A DNA stretch of 64,000 nucleotides, taken from contig NW_027118693.1 in assembly GCF_036417845.1 (NCBI RefSeq), positions 2,986,001 to 3,050,000 of the forward strand, read 5' to 3'. Source of the stretch: Apteryx mantelli. Taxonomy: Eukaryota > Chordata > Aves > Apterygiformes > Apterygidae. Positions 14,100 through 26,801 of the stretch are shown one piece after another (the first letter of the stretch is position 1; each line of letters begins with the position of its first letter). The translations under genes and the position numbers were made by a program. Below the pieces are notes generated by a model. That model saw only the letters and a program-made list of their open reading frames with translations. It searched no databases and had not been told where the DNA came from.

Positions 14100-15475
14100 T
14101 GCTGTGGGTGCAGTTTGTGTTTGTGATGTCACTTGTGGCTGAATGCCTGATAGGCCAGTGCTGGTGCTGTGGGTGGAGTTTGTGTTTGTGAGGTCACTTG
14201 TGGCTGAGTGCCTGATAGGCCAGTGCTGGTGCTGTGGGTGCAGGTTATGGTTGTGATGTCACTTGTGGCTGAGTGCCTGATAGGCCAGAGCTTGGCCTGT
14301 GGGTGTAGTTTGTGTTTGTGATGTCACTTGTGACTCAGTGCCTGATAGGCCAGTGCTGGTCCTGTGGGTGCAGTTTGTGTTTGTGAGGTCACTTGTGGCT
14401 CAGTGCCTGATAGGCCAGTGCTGGTGCTGTGGGTGGAGTTTGTGGTTATGATGGCACTTGTGCCTCAGTGCCTGATAGGCCAGTGCTGGTGATGTGGGTG
14501 GAGTTTGTGTTTGTGATGTCACTTGTGGCTGAGTGCCTGATAGGCCAGTGCTGGTGCTGTGGGTTCAGTTTGTGTTTGTGATGTCACTCATGACTCAGTG
14601 CCTGATAGGCCAGTGCTGGTGATGTGGGTGGAGTTTGTGTTTGTGATGTCACTTGTGGCTGAGTGCCTGATAGGCCAGTGCTGGTGCTGTGGGTGGAGTT
14701 TGTGTTTGTGATGTCACTTGTGGCTGAATGCCTGATAGGCCAGTGCTGCTGCTGTGGGTGGAGTTTGTGTTTGTGATGTCACTTGTGGCTCAGTGCCTGT
14801 TAGGCCAGTGCTGGTCCTGTGGGTGGAGTTTGTGTTTGTGATGTCACTTGTGGCTGAGTGCCTGATAGGCCAGTGCTGGTGCTGTGGGTGGAGTTTGTGT
14901 TTGTGATGTCACTTGCGGCTCAGTTCCTGATAGGGCAGTGCTGGTGCTGTGGGTGCAGTTTGTGTTTGTGATGTCATTTGTGGCTGAGTGCCTGATAGGC
15001 CAGTGCTGGTGCTGTGGGTACAGTTTGTGTTTGTGAGGTCACTTGTGACTCAGTGCCTGATAGGCCATTGCTGGTGATGTGGGTGGAGTTTGTGGTTGTG
15101 ATGTCACTTGTGGCTGAGTGCCTCATAGGCCAGTGCTGGTGCTGTGGGTGGAGTTTGTTTGTGATGTCACTTGTGGGTCAGTGTCTGATAGGCCAGTGCT
15201 TGTGCTGTGGGTGCAGGTTATGGTTGTGATGTCACTTGTGGCTGAGTGCCTGATAGGCCAGTGCTTGGCGTGTGGGTGGAGTTTGTGTTTGTGGTGTCAC
15301 TTGTGGCTGAGTGCCTGATAGGCCAGTGCTTGGCCTGTGGGTGCAGGTTATGGTTGTGATGTCACTTGTGGCTGAGTGCCTGATAGGCCAGTGCTGGTGC
15401 TGTGGGTGGAGTTTGTGTTTGTGATGTCACTTGTGGCTCAGTGCCTGAAAGGCCAGTGCTGGTGCTGTGGGTGGG
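14100..15475 (+). repeat. Older duplicated satellite segment, left member
   Basis: The order of monomer variants here recurs at about 21959-23334 with an offset of 7859 bp. Anchors are GCCAGAGCTTGGCC (14282 and 22141) and the GGGTACAG variant (about 15014 and 22873). The match breaks after about 15481, where this member has TCATTTGTGG and the other has TCACTCATGAC. Slightly to the left (13996 and 21529) the offset falls to 7534 bp, a difference of five monomers, so it is an older copy with monomer gain or loss. Confidence 0.7.
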
Positions 15476-18400
15476 GTTTGTGTTTGTGATGTCATTTGTG
15501 GCTGAGTGCCTGATAGGGCAGTGCTGGTGCTGTGGGTGGAATTTGTGTTTGTGATGTCACTTGTGGCTCAGTGCCTGATAGGCCAGTGCTGGTGCTGTGG
15601 GTGGAGTTTGTGTTTGTGATGTCACTTGTGGCTGAGTGCCTGATAGGCCAGTGCTGGTCCTGTGGGTGCAGTTTGTGTTTGTGAGGTCACTTGTGGCTGA
15701 GTGCCTGATAGGCCAGTGCTGGTGCTGTGGGTGCAGTTTGTGTTTGTGATGTCACTTGTGTCTCAGTGCCTGATAGGCCAGTGCTGGTGCTGTGGGTGGA
15801 GTTTGTGTTTCTGATGTCATTTGTGGCTGAGTGCCTGATAGGCCAGTGCTGGTGCTGTGGGTGGAGTTTGTGTTTGTGATGTCACTTGTGGCTGAGTGCC
15901 TGATAGGCCAGTGCTGGTGCTGTGGGTGGAGTTTGTGTTTGTGATGTCACTTGTGGCTGAGTGCCTGATAGGCCAGTGCTGGTGATGTGGGTGGAGTTTG
16001 TGTTTGTGATGTCACTTGTGGCTGAGTGCCTGATAGGCCAGTGCTGGTGCTGTGGGTGGAGTTTGTGTTTGTGATGTCACTTGTGACTCAGTGCCTGATA
16101 GGCCAGTGCTGGTCCTGTGGGTGCAGTTTGTGTTTGTGAGGTCACTTGTGTCTCAGTGCCTGATAGGCCAGTGCTGGTGCTGTGGGTGCAGTTTGTGTTT
16201 GTGATGTCACTTGTGGCTGAGTGCCTGATAGGCCAGTGCTGGTGCTGTGGGTGCAGTTTGTGTTTGTGATGTCACTTGTGGCTCAGTGCCTGATAGGCCA
16301 GTGCTGGTGCTGTGGGTGGAGTTTGTGGTTATGATGGCACTTGTGACTCAGTGCCTGATAGGCCAGTGCTGGTGCTGTGGGTGGAGTTTGTGGTTGTGAT
16401 GTCACTCGTGACTCAGTGCCTGATAGGCCAGTGCTGGTCCTGTGGGTGGAATTTGTGGTTATGATGTCACTTGTGGCTGAGTGCCTGATAGGCCAGTGCT
16501 GGTGCTGTGGGTGGAGTTTGTGTTTGTGATGTCACTTGTGGCTCAGTGCCTGATAGGCCAGTGCTGGTGCTGTGGTTGGAGTTTGTGTTTGTGATGTCAC
16601 TTGTGGCTGAGTGCCTGATAGGCCAGTGCTGGTGCTGTGGTGGAGTTTGTGTTTGTGATGTCACTTGTGGCTGAGGGCCTGATAGGCCAGTGCTGGTGAT
16701 GTGGGTGTAGTTTGTGTTTGTGATGTCACTTGTGGCTGAGTGCCTGATAGGCCAATGCTGGTGCTGTGGGTGGAATTTCTGGTTATGATGTCACTTGTGA
16801 CTGAATGCCTGATAGGCCAGTGCTGGTGCTGTGGGTGCAGTTTGTGTTTGTGAGGTCACTTGTGGCTGAGTGCCTGATAGGCCAATGCTGGTGATGTGGG
16901 TGGAATTTGTGTTTGTGATGTCACTTGTGGCTCAGTGCCTGATAGGCCAGTGCTGGTGCTGTGGTTGGAGTTTGTGGTTATGATGGCACTTGTGACTCAG
17001 TGCCTGATAGGCCAGTGCTGGTGCTGTGGGTGGAGTTTGTGTTTGTGAGGTCACTTGTGGCTGAATGCCTGATAGGCCAGTGCTGGTGATGTGGGTGTAG
17101 TTTGTGTTTGTGATGTCACTAGTGGCTGAATGCCTGATAGGCCAGTGCTGGTGCTGTGGGTGCAGTTTGTGTTTGTGATGTCACTTTTGGCTGAATCCGT
17201 GATAGGGCAGTGCTGGTCCTGTGGGTGCAGTTTGTGTTTGTGAGGGCACTTGTGGCTGAGTGCCTGATAGGCCAGTGCTGGTGCTGTGGGTGGAGTTTGT
17301 GTTTGTGATGTCACTTGTGGCTCAGTGCCTGAAAGGCCAGTGCTGGTGCTGTGGTTGGAGTTTGTGTTTGTGATGTCACTTGTGGCTGAGTGCCTGATAG
17401 GCCAGTGCTGGTGCTGTGGGTGGAGTTTGTGTTTGTGATGTCACTTGTGGCTGAATGCCTGATAGGCCAGTGCTGGTGCTGTGGGTGCAGTTTGTGTTTG
17501 TGATGTCACTTGTGGCTGAATGCCTGATAGGCCAGTGCTGGTGCTGTGGGTGGAGTTTGTGTTTGTGATGTCACTTGTGGCTCAGTGTCTGATAGGCCAG
17601 TGCTTGTGCTGTGGGTGCAGGTTATGGTTGTGAGGTCACTTGTGGGTCAGTGCCTGATAGGCCAGTGCTTGGCCTGTGGGTGGAGTTTGTGTTTGTGATG
17701 TCACTTGTGGCTGAGTGCCTGATAGGCCAGTGCTGGTGATGTGGGTGCAGTTTTTGTTTGTGATGTCACTTGTGGATGAGTGCCTGATAGGCCAGTGCTG
17801 GTGCTGTGGGTGGAGTTTGTGTTTGTGATGTCACTTGTGGCTGAATCCCTGATAGGCCAGTGCTGGTGCTGTGGGTGGAGTTTGTGTTTGTGATGTCACT
17901 TGTGGCTGAGTGCCTGATAGGCCAGTGCTGGTGCTGTGGGTGGAGTTTGTGTTTGTGATGTCACTTGTGGCTCAGTGCCTGTTAGGCCAGTGCTGGTGCT
18001 GTGGGTTCAGTTTGTGTTTGTGATGTCATTTGTGGCTGAGTGCCTGATAGGCCAGTGCTGGTGCTGTGGGTGGAGTTTGTGTTTGTGATGTCACTTGTGG
18101 CTGAGTGCCTGATAGGCCAGTGCTGGTGCTGTGGGTGGAGTTTGTGTTTGTGATGTCACTTGTGGCTCAGTGCCTGATAGGCCAGTGCTTGGCCTGTGGG
18201 TGGAGTTTGTGTTTGTGATGTCATTTGTGGCTGAGTGCCTGATAGGCCAGTGCTGGTGCTGTGGGTGGAGTTTGTGTTTGTGATGTCACTTGTGACTCAG
18301 TGCCTGATAGGCCAGTGCTGGTCCTGTGGGTGGAGTTTGTGTTTGTGATGTCACTTGTGGCTGAGTGCCTGATAGGCCAGTGCTGGTGCTGTGGGTGGAG

Positions 18401-21400
18401 TTTGTGTTTGTGATGTCACTTGTGGCTCACTGCCTGATAGGCCAGTGCTGGTGCTGTGGGTGGAGTTTGTGTTTGTGATGTCATTTGTGGCTGAGTGCCT
18501 GATAGGCCAGTGCTGGTGCTGTGGGTGGAGTTTGTGTTTGTGAGGTCACTTGTGGCTCAGTGCCTGATAGGCCAGTGCTGGTGCTGTGGGTGGAGTTTGT
18601 GGTTATGATGTCACTTGTGGCTGAGTGCCTGATAGGCCAGTGCTGGTGCTGTGGGTGGAGTTTGTGGTTGTGATATCACTCGTGACTCAGTGCCTGATAG
18701 GCCAGTGCTGGTCCTGTGGGTGGAATTTGTGGTTATGATGGCACTTGTGACTCAGTGCCTGATAGGCCAGTGCTGGTGCTGTGGGTGCAGTTTGTGGTTG
18801 TGATGTCACTCGTGACTCAGTGCCTGATAGGCCAGTGCTGGTCCTGTGGGTGCAGTTTGTGTTTGTGAGGTCACTTGTGTCTCAGTGCCTGATAGGCCAG
18901 TGCTGGTCCTGTGGGTGCAGTTTGTGTTTGTGATGTCACTTGTGGCTGAATCCCTGATAGGCCAGTGCTGGTGCTGTGGGTGGAGTTTGTGTTAGTGAGG
19001 TCACTTGTGGCTGAGTGCCTGATAGGCCAGTGCTGGTCCTGTGGGTGCAGGTTATGGTTGTGATGTCACTTGTGGCTGAGTGCCTGATAGGCCAGTGCTG
19101 GTGCTGTGGGTGGAGTTTGTGTTTGTGATGTCACTTGTGGCTGAGTGCCTGATAGGCCAGTGCTGGTGATGTGGGTGTAGTTTGTGTTTGTGATGTCACT
19201 TGTGGCTGAGTGCCTGATAGGCCAATGCTGGTGCTGTGGGTGGAATTTCTGGTTATGATGTCACTTGTGACTGAATGCCTGATAGGCCAGTGCTGGTGCT
19301 GTGGTTGCAGTTTGTGTTTGAGGTCACTTGTGTCTCAGTGCCTGATAGGCCAGTGCTGGTGCTGTGGGTGCAGTTTGTGTTTGTGAGGTCACTTGTGGCT
19401 GAGTTCCTGATAGGCCAGTGCTGGTGCTGTGGGTGCAGTTTGTGTTTGTGATGGCAGTTGTGGCTGAGTTCCTGATAGGCCAGTGCTGGTGCTGTGGGTG
19501 GAGTTTGTGTTTGTGATGTCACTTGTGGCTGAGTGCCTGATAGGCCAATGCTGCTGATGTGGGTGGAATTTGTGTTTGTGATGTCACTTGTGGCTCAGTG
19601 CCTGATAGGCCAGTGCTGGTGCTGTGGGTGGAGTTTGTGGTTATGATGTCACTTGTTGCTGAATGCCTGATAGGCCAGTGCTGGTGCTGTGGGTGGAGTT
19701 TGTGTTTGTGAGGTCACTTGTGTCTCAGTGCCTGATAGGCCAGTGCTGGTGCTGTGGGTGGAGTTTGTGGTTGTGATGTCACTTGTGTCTCAGTGCCTGA
19801 TAGGCCAGTGCTGGTCCTGTGGGTGGAGTTTGTGTTTGTGATGTCACTTGTGGCTGAGTGCCTGATAGGCCAGTGCTGGTGCTGTGGATGCAGGTTATGG
19901 TTGTAATGTCACTTGTGGGTCAGTGCCTGATAGGCCAGTGCTGGTGCTGTGGGTGGAGTTTGTGTTTGTGATATCACTTGTGGCTGAGTGCCTGATAGGC
20001 CAGTGCTGGTGATGCGGGTGTAGTTTGTGTTTGTGATGTCACTTGTGGCTCAGTGCCTGAAAGGCCAGTGCTTGGCCTGTGGGTGGAGTTTGTGTTTGTG
20101 AGGTCACTTGTGGGTCAGTGCCTGATAGGCCAGTGCTTGGCCTGTGGGTGGAGTTTGTGTTTGTGATGTCACTTGTGGCTCAGTGCCTGATAGGCCAGTG
20201 CTGTTGATGTGGGTGGAGTTTGTGTTTGTGATGTCACTTGTGGCTGAGTGCCTGATAGGCCAGTGCTGGTGCTGTGGGTGGAGTTTGTGTTTGTGATGTC
20301 ACTTGTGGCTGAGTGCCTGATAGGCCAGTGCTGGTGATGTGGGTGCAGTTTCTGTTTGTGATGTCACTTGTGGCTGAATGCCTGATAGGCCAGTGCTGGT
20401 GCTGTGGGTGGAGTTTGTGTTTGTGATGTCACTTGTGACTCAGTGCCTGATAGGCCAGTGCTGGTGCTGTGGGTGGAGTTTGTGTTTGTGATGTCACTTG
20501 TGGCTGAGTGCCTGATAGGCCAGTGCTGGTGCTGTGGGTGCAGTTTGTGTTTGTGATGTCACTTGTGGCTGAATGCCTGATAGGCCAGTGCTGGTGCTGT
20601 GGGTGCAGTTTGTGTTTGTGATGTCACTTGTGGCTGAATCCGTGATAGGGCAGTGATGGTCCTGTGGGTGCAGTTTGTGTTTGTGAGGGCACTTGTGGCT
20701 GAGTGCCTGATAGGCCAGTGCTGGTGCTGTGGGTGGAGTTTGTGTTTGTGATGTCACTTGTGGCTCAGTGCCTGAAAGGCCAGTGCTGGTGCTGTGGTTG
20801 GAGTTTGTGTTTGTGATGTCACTTGTGGCTGAGTGCCTGATAGGCCAGTGCTGGTGCTGTGGTGGAGTTTGTGTTTGTGATGTCACTTGTGGCTGAATGC
20901 CTGATAGGCCAGTGCTGGTGCTGTGGGTGCAGTTTGTGTTTGTGAGGTCACTTGTGTCTCAGTGCCTGATAGGCCAGTGCTGGTGCTGTGGGTGGAGTTT
21001 GTGTTTGTGATGTCACTTGTGGCTGAGTGCCTGATAGGCCAGTGCTGGTGCTGTGGGTGGAGTTTGTGTTTGTGATGTCACTTGTGGCTCAGTGCCTGTT
21101 AGGCCAGTGCTGGTCCTGTGGGTGGAGTTTGTGTTTGTGATGTCACTTGTGGCTGAGTGCCTGATAGGCCAGTGCTGGTCCTGTGGGTGGAGTTTGTGTT
21201 TGTGATGTCACTTGTGTCTCAGTGCCTGATAGGCCAGTGCTGGTGATGTGGGTGGAGTTTGTGTTTGTGATGTCACTTGTGGCTGAATGCCTGATAGGCC
21301 AGTGCTGGTGCTGTGGGTGCAGTTTGTGTTTGTGATGTCACTTGTGGCTGAATGCCTGATAGGCCAGTGCTGGTGCTGTGGGTGCAGTTTGTGTTTGTGA

Positions 21401-22513
21401 TGTCACTTGTGGCTGAATGCCTGATAGGCCAGTGCTGGTGCTGTGGGTGGAGTTTGTGTTTGTGATGTCACTTGTGGCTGAGTGCCTGATAGGCCAGTGC
21501 TGGTGATGTGGGTGGAGTTTGTGTTTGTGACGTCACTTGTGGCTGAGTGCCTGTTAGGCCAGTGCTGGTGCTGTGGGTGGAGTTTGTGTTTGTGATGTCA
21601 CTTGTGGCTGAGTGCCTGATAGGCCAGTGCTGGTGCTGTGGGTGGAGTTTGTGGTTGTGATGTCACTTGTGGCTGAGTGCCTGATAGGCCAGTGCTGGTG
21701 CTGTGGGTGGAGTTTGTGTTTGTGATGTCACTTGTGGCTGAGTGCCTGATAGGCCAGTGCTGGTGCTGTGGGTGCAGTTTGTGTTTGTGATGTCACTTTT
21801 GGGTCAGTGCCTGATAGGCCAGTGCTGGTCCTGTGGGTGCAGGTTATGGTTGTGATGTCACTTGTGGCTGAGTGCCTGATAGGCCAGTGCTGGTGCTGTG
21901 GGTGGAGTTTGTGTTTGTGATGTCACTTGTGGCTCAGTGCCTGATAGGCCAGTGCTGGTCCTGTGGCTGCAGTTTGTGTTTGTGATGTCACTTGTGGCTG
22001 AATGCCTGATAGGCCAGTGCTGGTGCTGTGGGTGGAGTTTGTGTTTGTGAGGTCACTTGTGGCTGAGTGCCTGATAGGCCAGTGCTGGTGCTGTGGGTGC
22101 AGGTTATGGTTGTGATGTCACTTGTGGCTGAGTGCCTGATAGGCCAGAGCTTGGCCTGTGGGTGTAGTTTGTGTTTGTGATGTCACTTGTGACTCAGTGC
22201 CTGATAGGCCAGTGCTGGTCCTGTGGGTGCAGTTTGTGTTTGTGAGGTCACTTGTGGCTCAGTGCCTGATAGGCCAGTGCTGGTGCTGTGGGTGGAGTTT
22301 GTGGTTATGATGGCACTTGTGCCTCAGTGCCTGATAGGCCAGTGCTGGTGATGTGGGTGGAGTTTGTGTTTGTGATGTCACTTGTGGCTGAGTGCCTGAT
22401 AGGCCAGTGCTGGTGCTGTGGGTTCAGTTTGTGTTTGTGATGTCACTCATGACTCAGTGCCTGATAGGCCAGTGCTGGTGATGTGGGTGGAGTTTGTGGT
22501 TGTGATGTCACTT

Positions 22514-25500
22514 GTGGCTGAGTGCCTGATAGGCCAGTGCTGGTGCTGTGGGTGGAGTTTGTGTTTGTGATGTCACTTGTGGCTGAATGCCTGATAGGCC
22601 AGTGCTGGTGCTGTGGGTGGAGTTTGTGTTTGTGATGTCACTTGTGGCTCAGTGCCTGTTAGGCCAGTGCTGGTCCTGTGGGTGGAGTTTGTGTTTGTGA
22701 TGTCACTTGTGGCTGAGTGCCTGATAGGCCAGTGCTGGTGCTGTGGGTGCAGTTTGTGTTTGTGATGTCACTTGCGGCTCAGTTCCTGATAGGGCAGTGC
22801 TGGTGCTGTGGGTGCAGTTTGTGTTTGTGATGTCATTTGTGGCTGAGTGCCTGATAGGCCAGTGCTGGTGCTGTGGGTACAGTTTGTGTTTGTGAGGTCA
22901 CTTGTGACTCAGTGCCTGATAGGCCATTGCTGGTGATGTGGGTGGAGTTTGTGGTTGTGATGTCACTTGTGGCTGAGTGCCTCATAGGCCAGTGCTGGTG
23001 CTGTGGGTGGAGTTTGTTTGTGATGTCACTTGTGGGTCAGTGTCTGATAGGCCAGTGCTTGTGCTGTGGGTGCAGGTTATGGTTGTGATGTCACTTGTGG
23101 CTGAGTGCCTGATAGGCCAGTGCTTGGCGTGTGGGTGGAGTTTGTGTTTGTGGTGTCACTTGTGGCTGAGTGCCTGATAGGCCAGTGCTTGGCCTGTGGG
23201 TGCAGGTTATGGTTGTGATGTCACTTGTGGCTGAGTGCCTGATAGGCCAGTGCTGGTGCTGTGGGTGGAGTTTGTGTTTGTGATGTCACTTGTGGCTCAG
23301 TGCCTGAAAGGCCAGTGCTGGTGCTGTGGGTGGAGTTTGTGTTTGTGATGTCACTCATGACTCAGTGCCTGATAGGCCAGTGCTGGTGATGTGGGTGGAG
23401 TTTGTGGTTGTGATGTCACTTGTGGCTCAGTGCCTGATAGGCCAGTGCTGGTGCTGTGGGTGGAGTTTGTGGTTATGATGGCACTTGTTACTCAGTGCCT
23501 GATAGGCCAGTGCTGGTGCTGTGGGTGGAGTTTGTGTTTGTGATGTCACTTGTGTCTCAGTGCCTGATAGGCCAGTGCTGGTCCTGTGGGTGCAGTTTGT
23601 GTTTGTGATGTCACTTGTGGCTGAATGCCTGATAGGCCAGTGCTGGTGCTGTGGGTGCAGTTTGTGTTTGTGATGTCACTTGTGGCTGAATCCGTGATAG
23701 GCCAGTGCTGGTCCTGTGGGTGCAGGTTATGGTTGTGGTGTCACTTGTGGCTGAGTGCCTGATAGGCCAGTGCTGGTCCTGTGGATGCAGGTTATGGTTG
23801 TAATGTCACTTGTGGCTCAGTGCCTGATAGGCCAGTGCTGGTCCTGTGGGTGCAGTTTGTGTTTGTGATGTCACTTGTGGCTCAGTGCCTGATAGGCCAG
23901 TGGTGGTGCTGTGGGTGGAGTTTGTGGTTGTGATGTCACTTGTGGCTGAGTGCCTGATAGGCCAGTGCTTGTGCTGTGGGTGCAGGTTATGGTTGTGAGG
24001 TCACTTGTGGCTCAGTGCCTGATAGGCCAGTGCTGGTGCTGTGGGTGCAGTTTGTGTTTGTGATGTCACTTGTGGCTGAGTGCCTGATAGGCCAGTGCTG
24101 GTGCTGTGGGTGGAGTTTGTGGTTGTGATGTCACTTGTGGCTGAGTGCCTGATAGGCCAGTGCTTGTGCTGTGGGTGGAGTTTGTGTTTGTGATGTCACT
24201 TGTGGCTGAGTGCCTGATAGGCCAGTGCTGGTGATGTGGGTGGAGTTTGTGTTTGTGATGTCACTTGTGGCTGAGTGCCTGATAGGCCAGTGCTGGTGCT
24301 GTGGGTGGAGTTTGTGTTTGTGATGTCACTTGTGACTCAGTGCCTGATAGGCCAGTGCTGGTACTGTGGGTGCAGTTTGTGTTTGTGATGTCACTTGTGG
24401 CTGAGTGCCTGATAGGCCAGTGCTGGTCCTGTGGGTGCAGTTTGTGGTTATGATGTCACTTGTGGCTCAGTGCCTGATAGGCCAGTGCTGGTGCTGTGGG
24501 TGGAGTTTGTGTTTGTTAGGTCACTTTTGGGTCAGTGCCTGATAGGCCAGTGCTGGTCCTGTGGGTGCAGGTTATGGTTGTGATGTCACTTGTGGCTCAG
24601 TGCCTGATAGGCCAGTGCTGGTGCTGTGGGTGGAGTTTGTGTTTGTGATGTCACTTGTGGCTCAGTGCCTGTTAGGCCAGTGCTGGTGATGTGGGTGGAA
24701 TTTGTGGTTGTGATGTCACTTGTGGCTGAGTGCCTGATAGGCCAGTGCTGGTGCTGTGGGTGCAGTTTGTGTTTGTGATGTCACTTGTGGCTGAGTGCCT
24801 GATAGGCCAATGCTGGTGATGTGGGTGGAATTTGTGGTTATGATGTCACTTGTGGCTGAGTGCCTGATAGGCCAGTGCTTGTCCTGTGGGTGCAGTTTGT
24901 GTTTGTGAGGTCACTTGTGGCTCAGTGCCTGACAGGCCAGTGCTGGTGCTGTGGGTGGAGTTTGTGGTTATGATGGCACTTGTGACTCAGTGCCTGATAG
25001 GCCAGTGCTGGTCCTGTGGGTGCAGTTTGTGTTTGTGAAGTCACTTGTGTCTCAGTGCCTGATAGGCCAGTGCTGGTGCTGTGGGTGGAGTTTGTGGTTA
25101 TGATGGCACTTGTGACTCAGTGCCTGATAGGCCAGTGCTGGTGCTGTGGGTGCAGTTTGTGTTTGTGAGGTCACTTGTGTCTCAGTGCCTGATAGGCCAG
25201 TGCTGGTCCTGTGGGTGCAGTTTGTGTTTGTGATGTCACTTGTGGCTGAATCCCTGATAGGCCAGTGCTGGTGCTGTGGGTGGAGTTTGTGTTTGTGAGG
25301 TCACTTGTGTCTCAGTGCCTGATAGGCCAGTGCTGGTGCTGTGGGTGGAGTTTGTGTTTGTGATGGCACTTGTGGCTGAGTGCCTGATAGGCCAGTGCTG
25401 GTGCTGTGGGTGGAGTTTGTGTTTGTGATGTCATTTGTGGCTGAGTGCCTGATAGGCCAGTGCTGGTGCTGTGGGTTCAGTTTGTGTTTGTGATGTCACT

Positions 25501-26801
25501 CATGACTCAGTGCCTGATAGGCCAGTGCTGGTGATGTGGGTGGAGTTTGTGGTTGTGATGTCACTTATGGCTGAGTGCCTGATAGGCCAGTGCTGGTGCT
25601 GTGGGTGGAGTTTGTGTTTGTGATGTCACTTGTGGCTGAATGCCTGATAGGCCAGTGCTAGTGATGTGGGTGGAGTTTGTGTTTGTGATGTCACTTGTGG
25701 CTGAGTGCCTGATAGGCCAATGCTGGTGATGTGGGTGGAATTTGTGGTTATGATGTCACTTGTGGCTGAGTGCCTGATAGGCCAGTGCTTGTCCTGTGGG
25801 TGCAGTTTGTGTTTGTGAGGTCACTTGTGGCTCAGTGCCTGACAGGCCAGTGCTGGTGCTGTGGGTGGAGTTTGTGGTTATGATGGCACTTGTGACTCAG
25901 TGCCTGATAGGCCAGTGCTGGTCCTGTGGGTGCAGTTTGTGTTTGTGAAGTCACTTGTGTCTCAGTGCCTGATAGGCCAGTGCTGGTCCTGTGGCTGCAG
26001 TTTGTGTTTGTGATGTCACTTGTGGCTGAATGCCTGATAGGCCAGTGCTGGTGCTGTGGGTGTAGTTTGTGTTTGTGATGGCAGTTGTGGCTGAGTGCCT
26101 GATAGGCCAGTGCTGGTGATGTGGGTGGAGTTTGTGGTTATGATGGCACTTGTGACTCAGTGCCTGATAGGCCAGTGCTGGTGCTGTGGGTGGAGTTTGT
26201 GTTTGTGATGTCATTTGTGGCTGAGTGCCTGATAGGCCAGTGCTGGTGCTGTGGGTGGAGTTTGTGTTTGTGATGTCACTTGTGGCTGAGTGCCTGATAG
26301 GTCAGTGCTGGTCCTGTGGGTGGAGTTTGTGGTTGTGATGTCACTTGTGTCTCAGTGCCTGATAGGCCAGTGCTGGTCCTGTGGGTTGAATTTGTGGTTA
26401 TGATGTCACTTGTGGCTCAGTGCCTGATAGGCCAGTGCTGGTGCTGTGGGTGGAGTTTGTGTTTGTGATGTCACTTGTGGCTGAGTGCCTGATAGGCCAG
26501 TGCTGGTGCTGTGGCTGCAGTTTGTGTTTGTGATGTCACTCATGACTCAGTGCCTGATAGGCCAGTGCTGGTCCTGTGGGTGGAGTTTGTGGTTGTGATG
26601 TCACTTGTGGCTCAGTGCCTGATAGGCCAGTGCTGGTGATGTGGCTGCAGTTTGTGTTTGTGATGTCACTTGTGGCTGAGTGCCTGATAGGCCAGTGCTG
26701 GTCCTGTGGGTGGAGTTTGTGTTTGTGATGTCACTTGTGGCTGAGTGCCTGATAGGCCAGTGCTGGTGCTGTGGGTGTAGTTTGTGTTTGTGATGTCACT
26801 T
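22514..26801 (+). repeat. Higher-order satellite block, copy 1 (4288 bp)
   Basis: This block of about 66 monomers is followed immediately by a near-identical copy. Matching rare variants pair at a constant offset: the TTGTTACTCAG variant (23481 and 27639), the TTTGTTAGGTCACTTTTGG variant (24511 and 28669) and the GGGTTGAATTTG variant (26383 and 30541) are each 4158 bp apart. Before about 23090 the offset is 4288 bp (22873 and 27161), because two monomers with CTTGGCGTG and CTTGGCCTG present here are missing from the second copy. Boundaries are set where variant order stops matching, so they are good to about one monomer. Confidence 0.85.
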
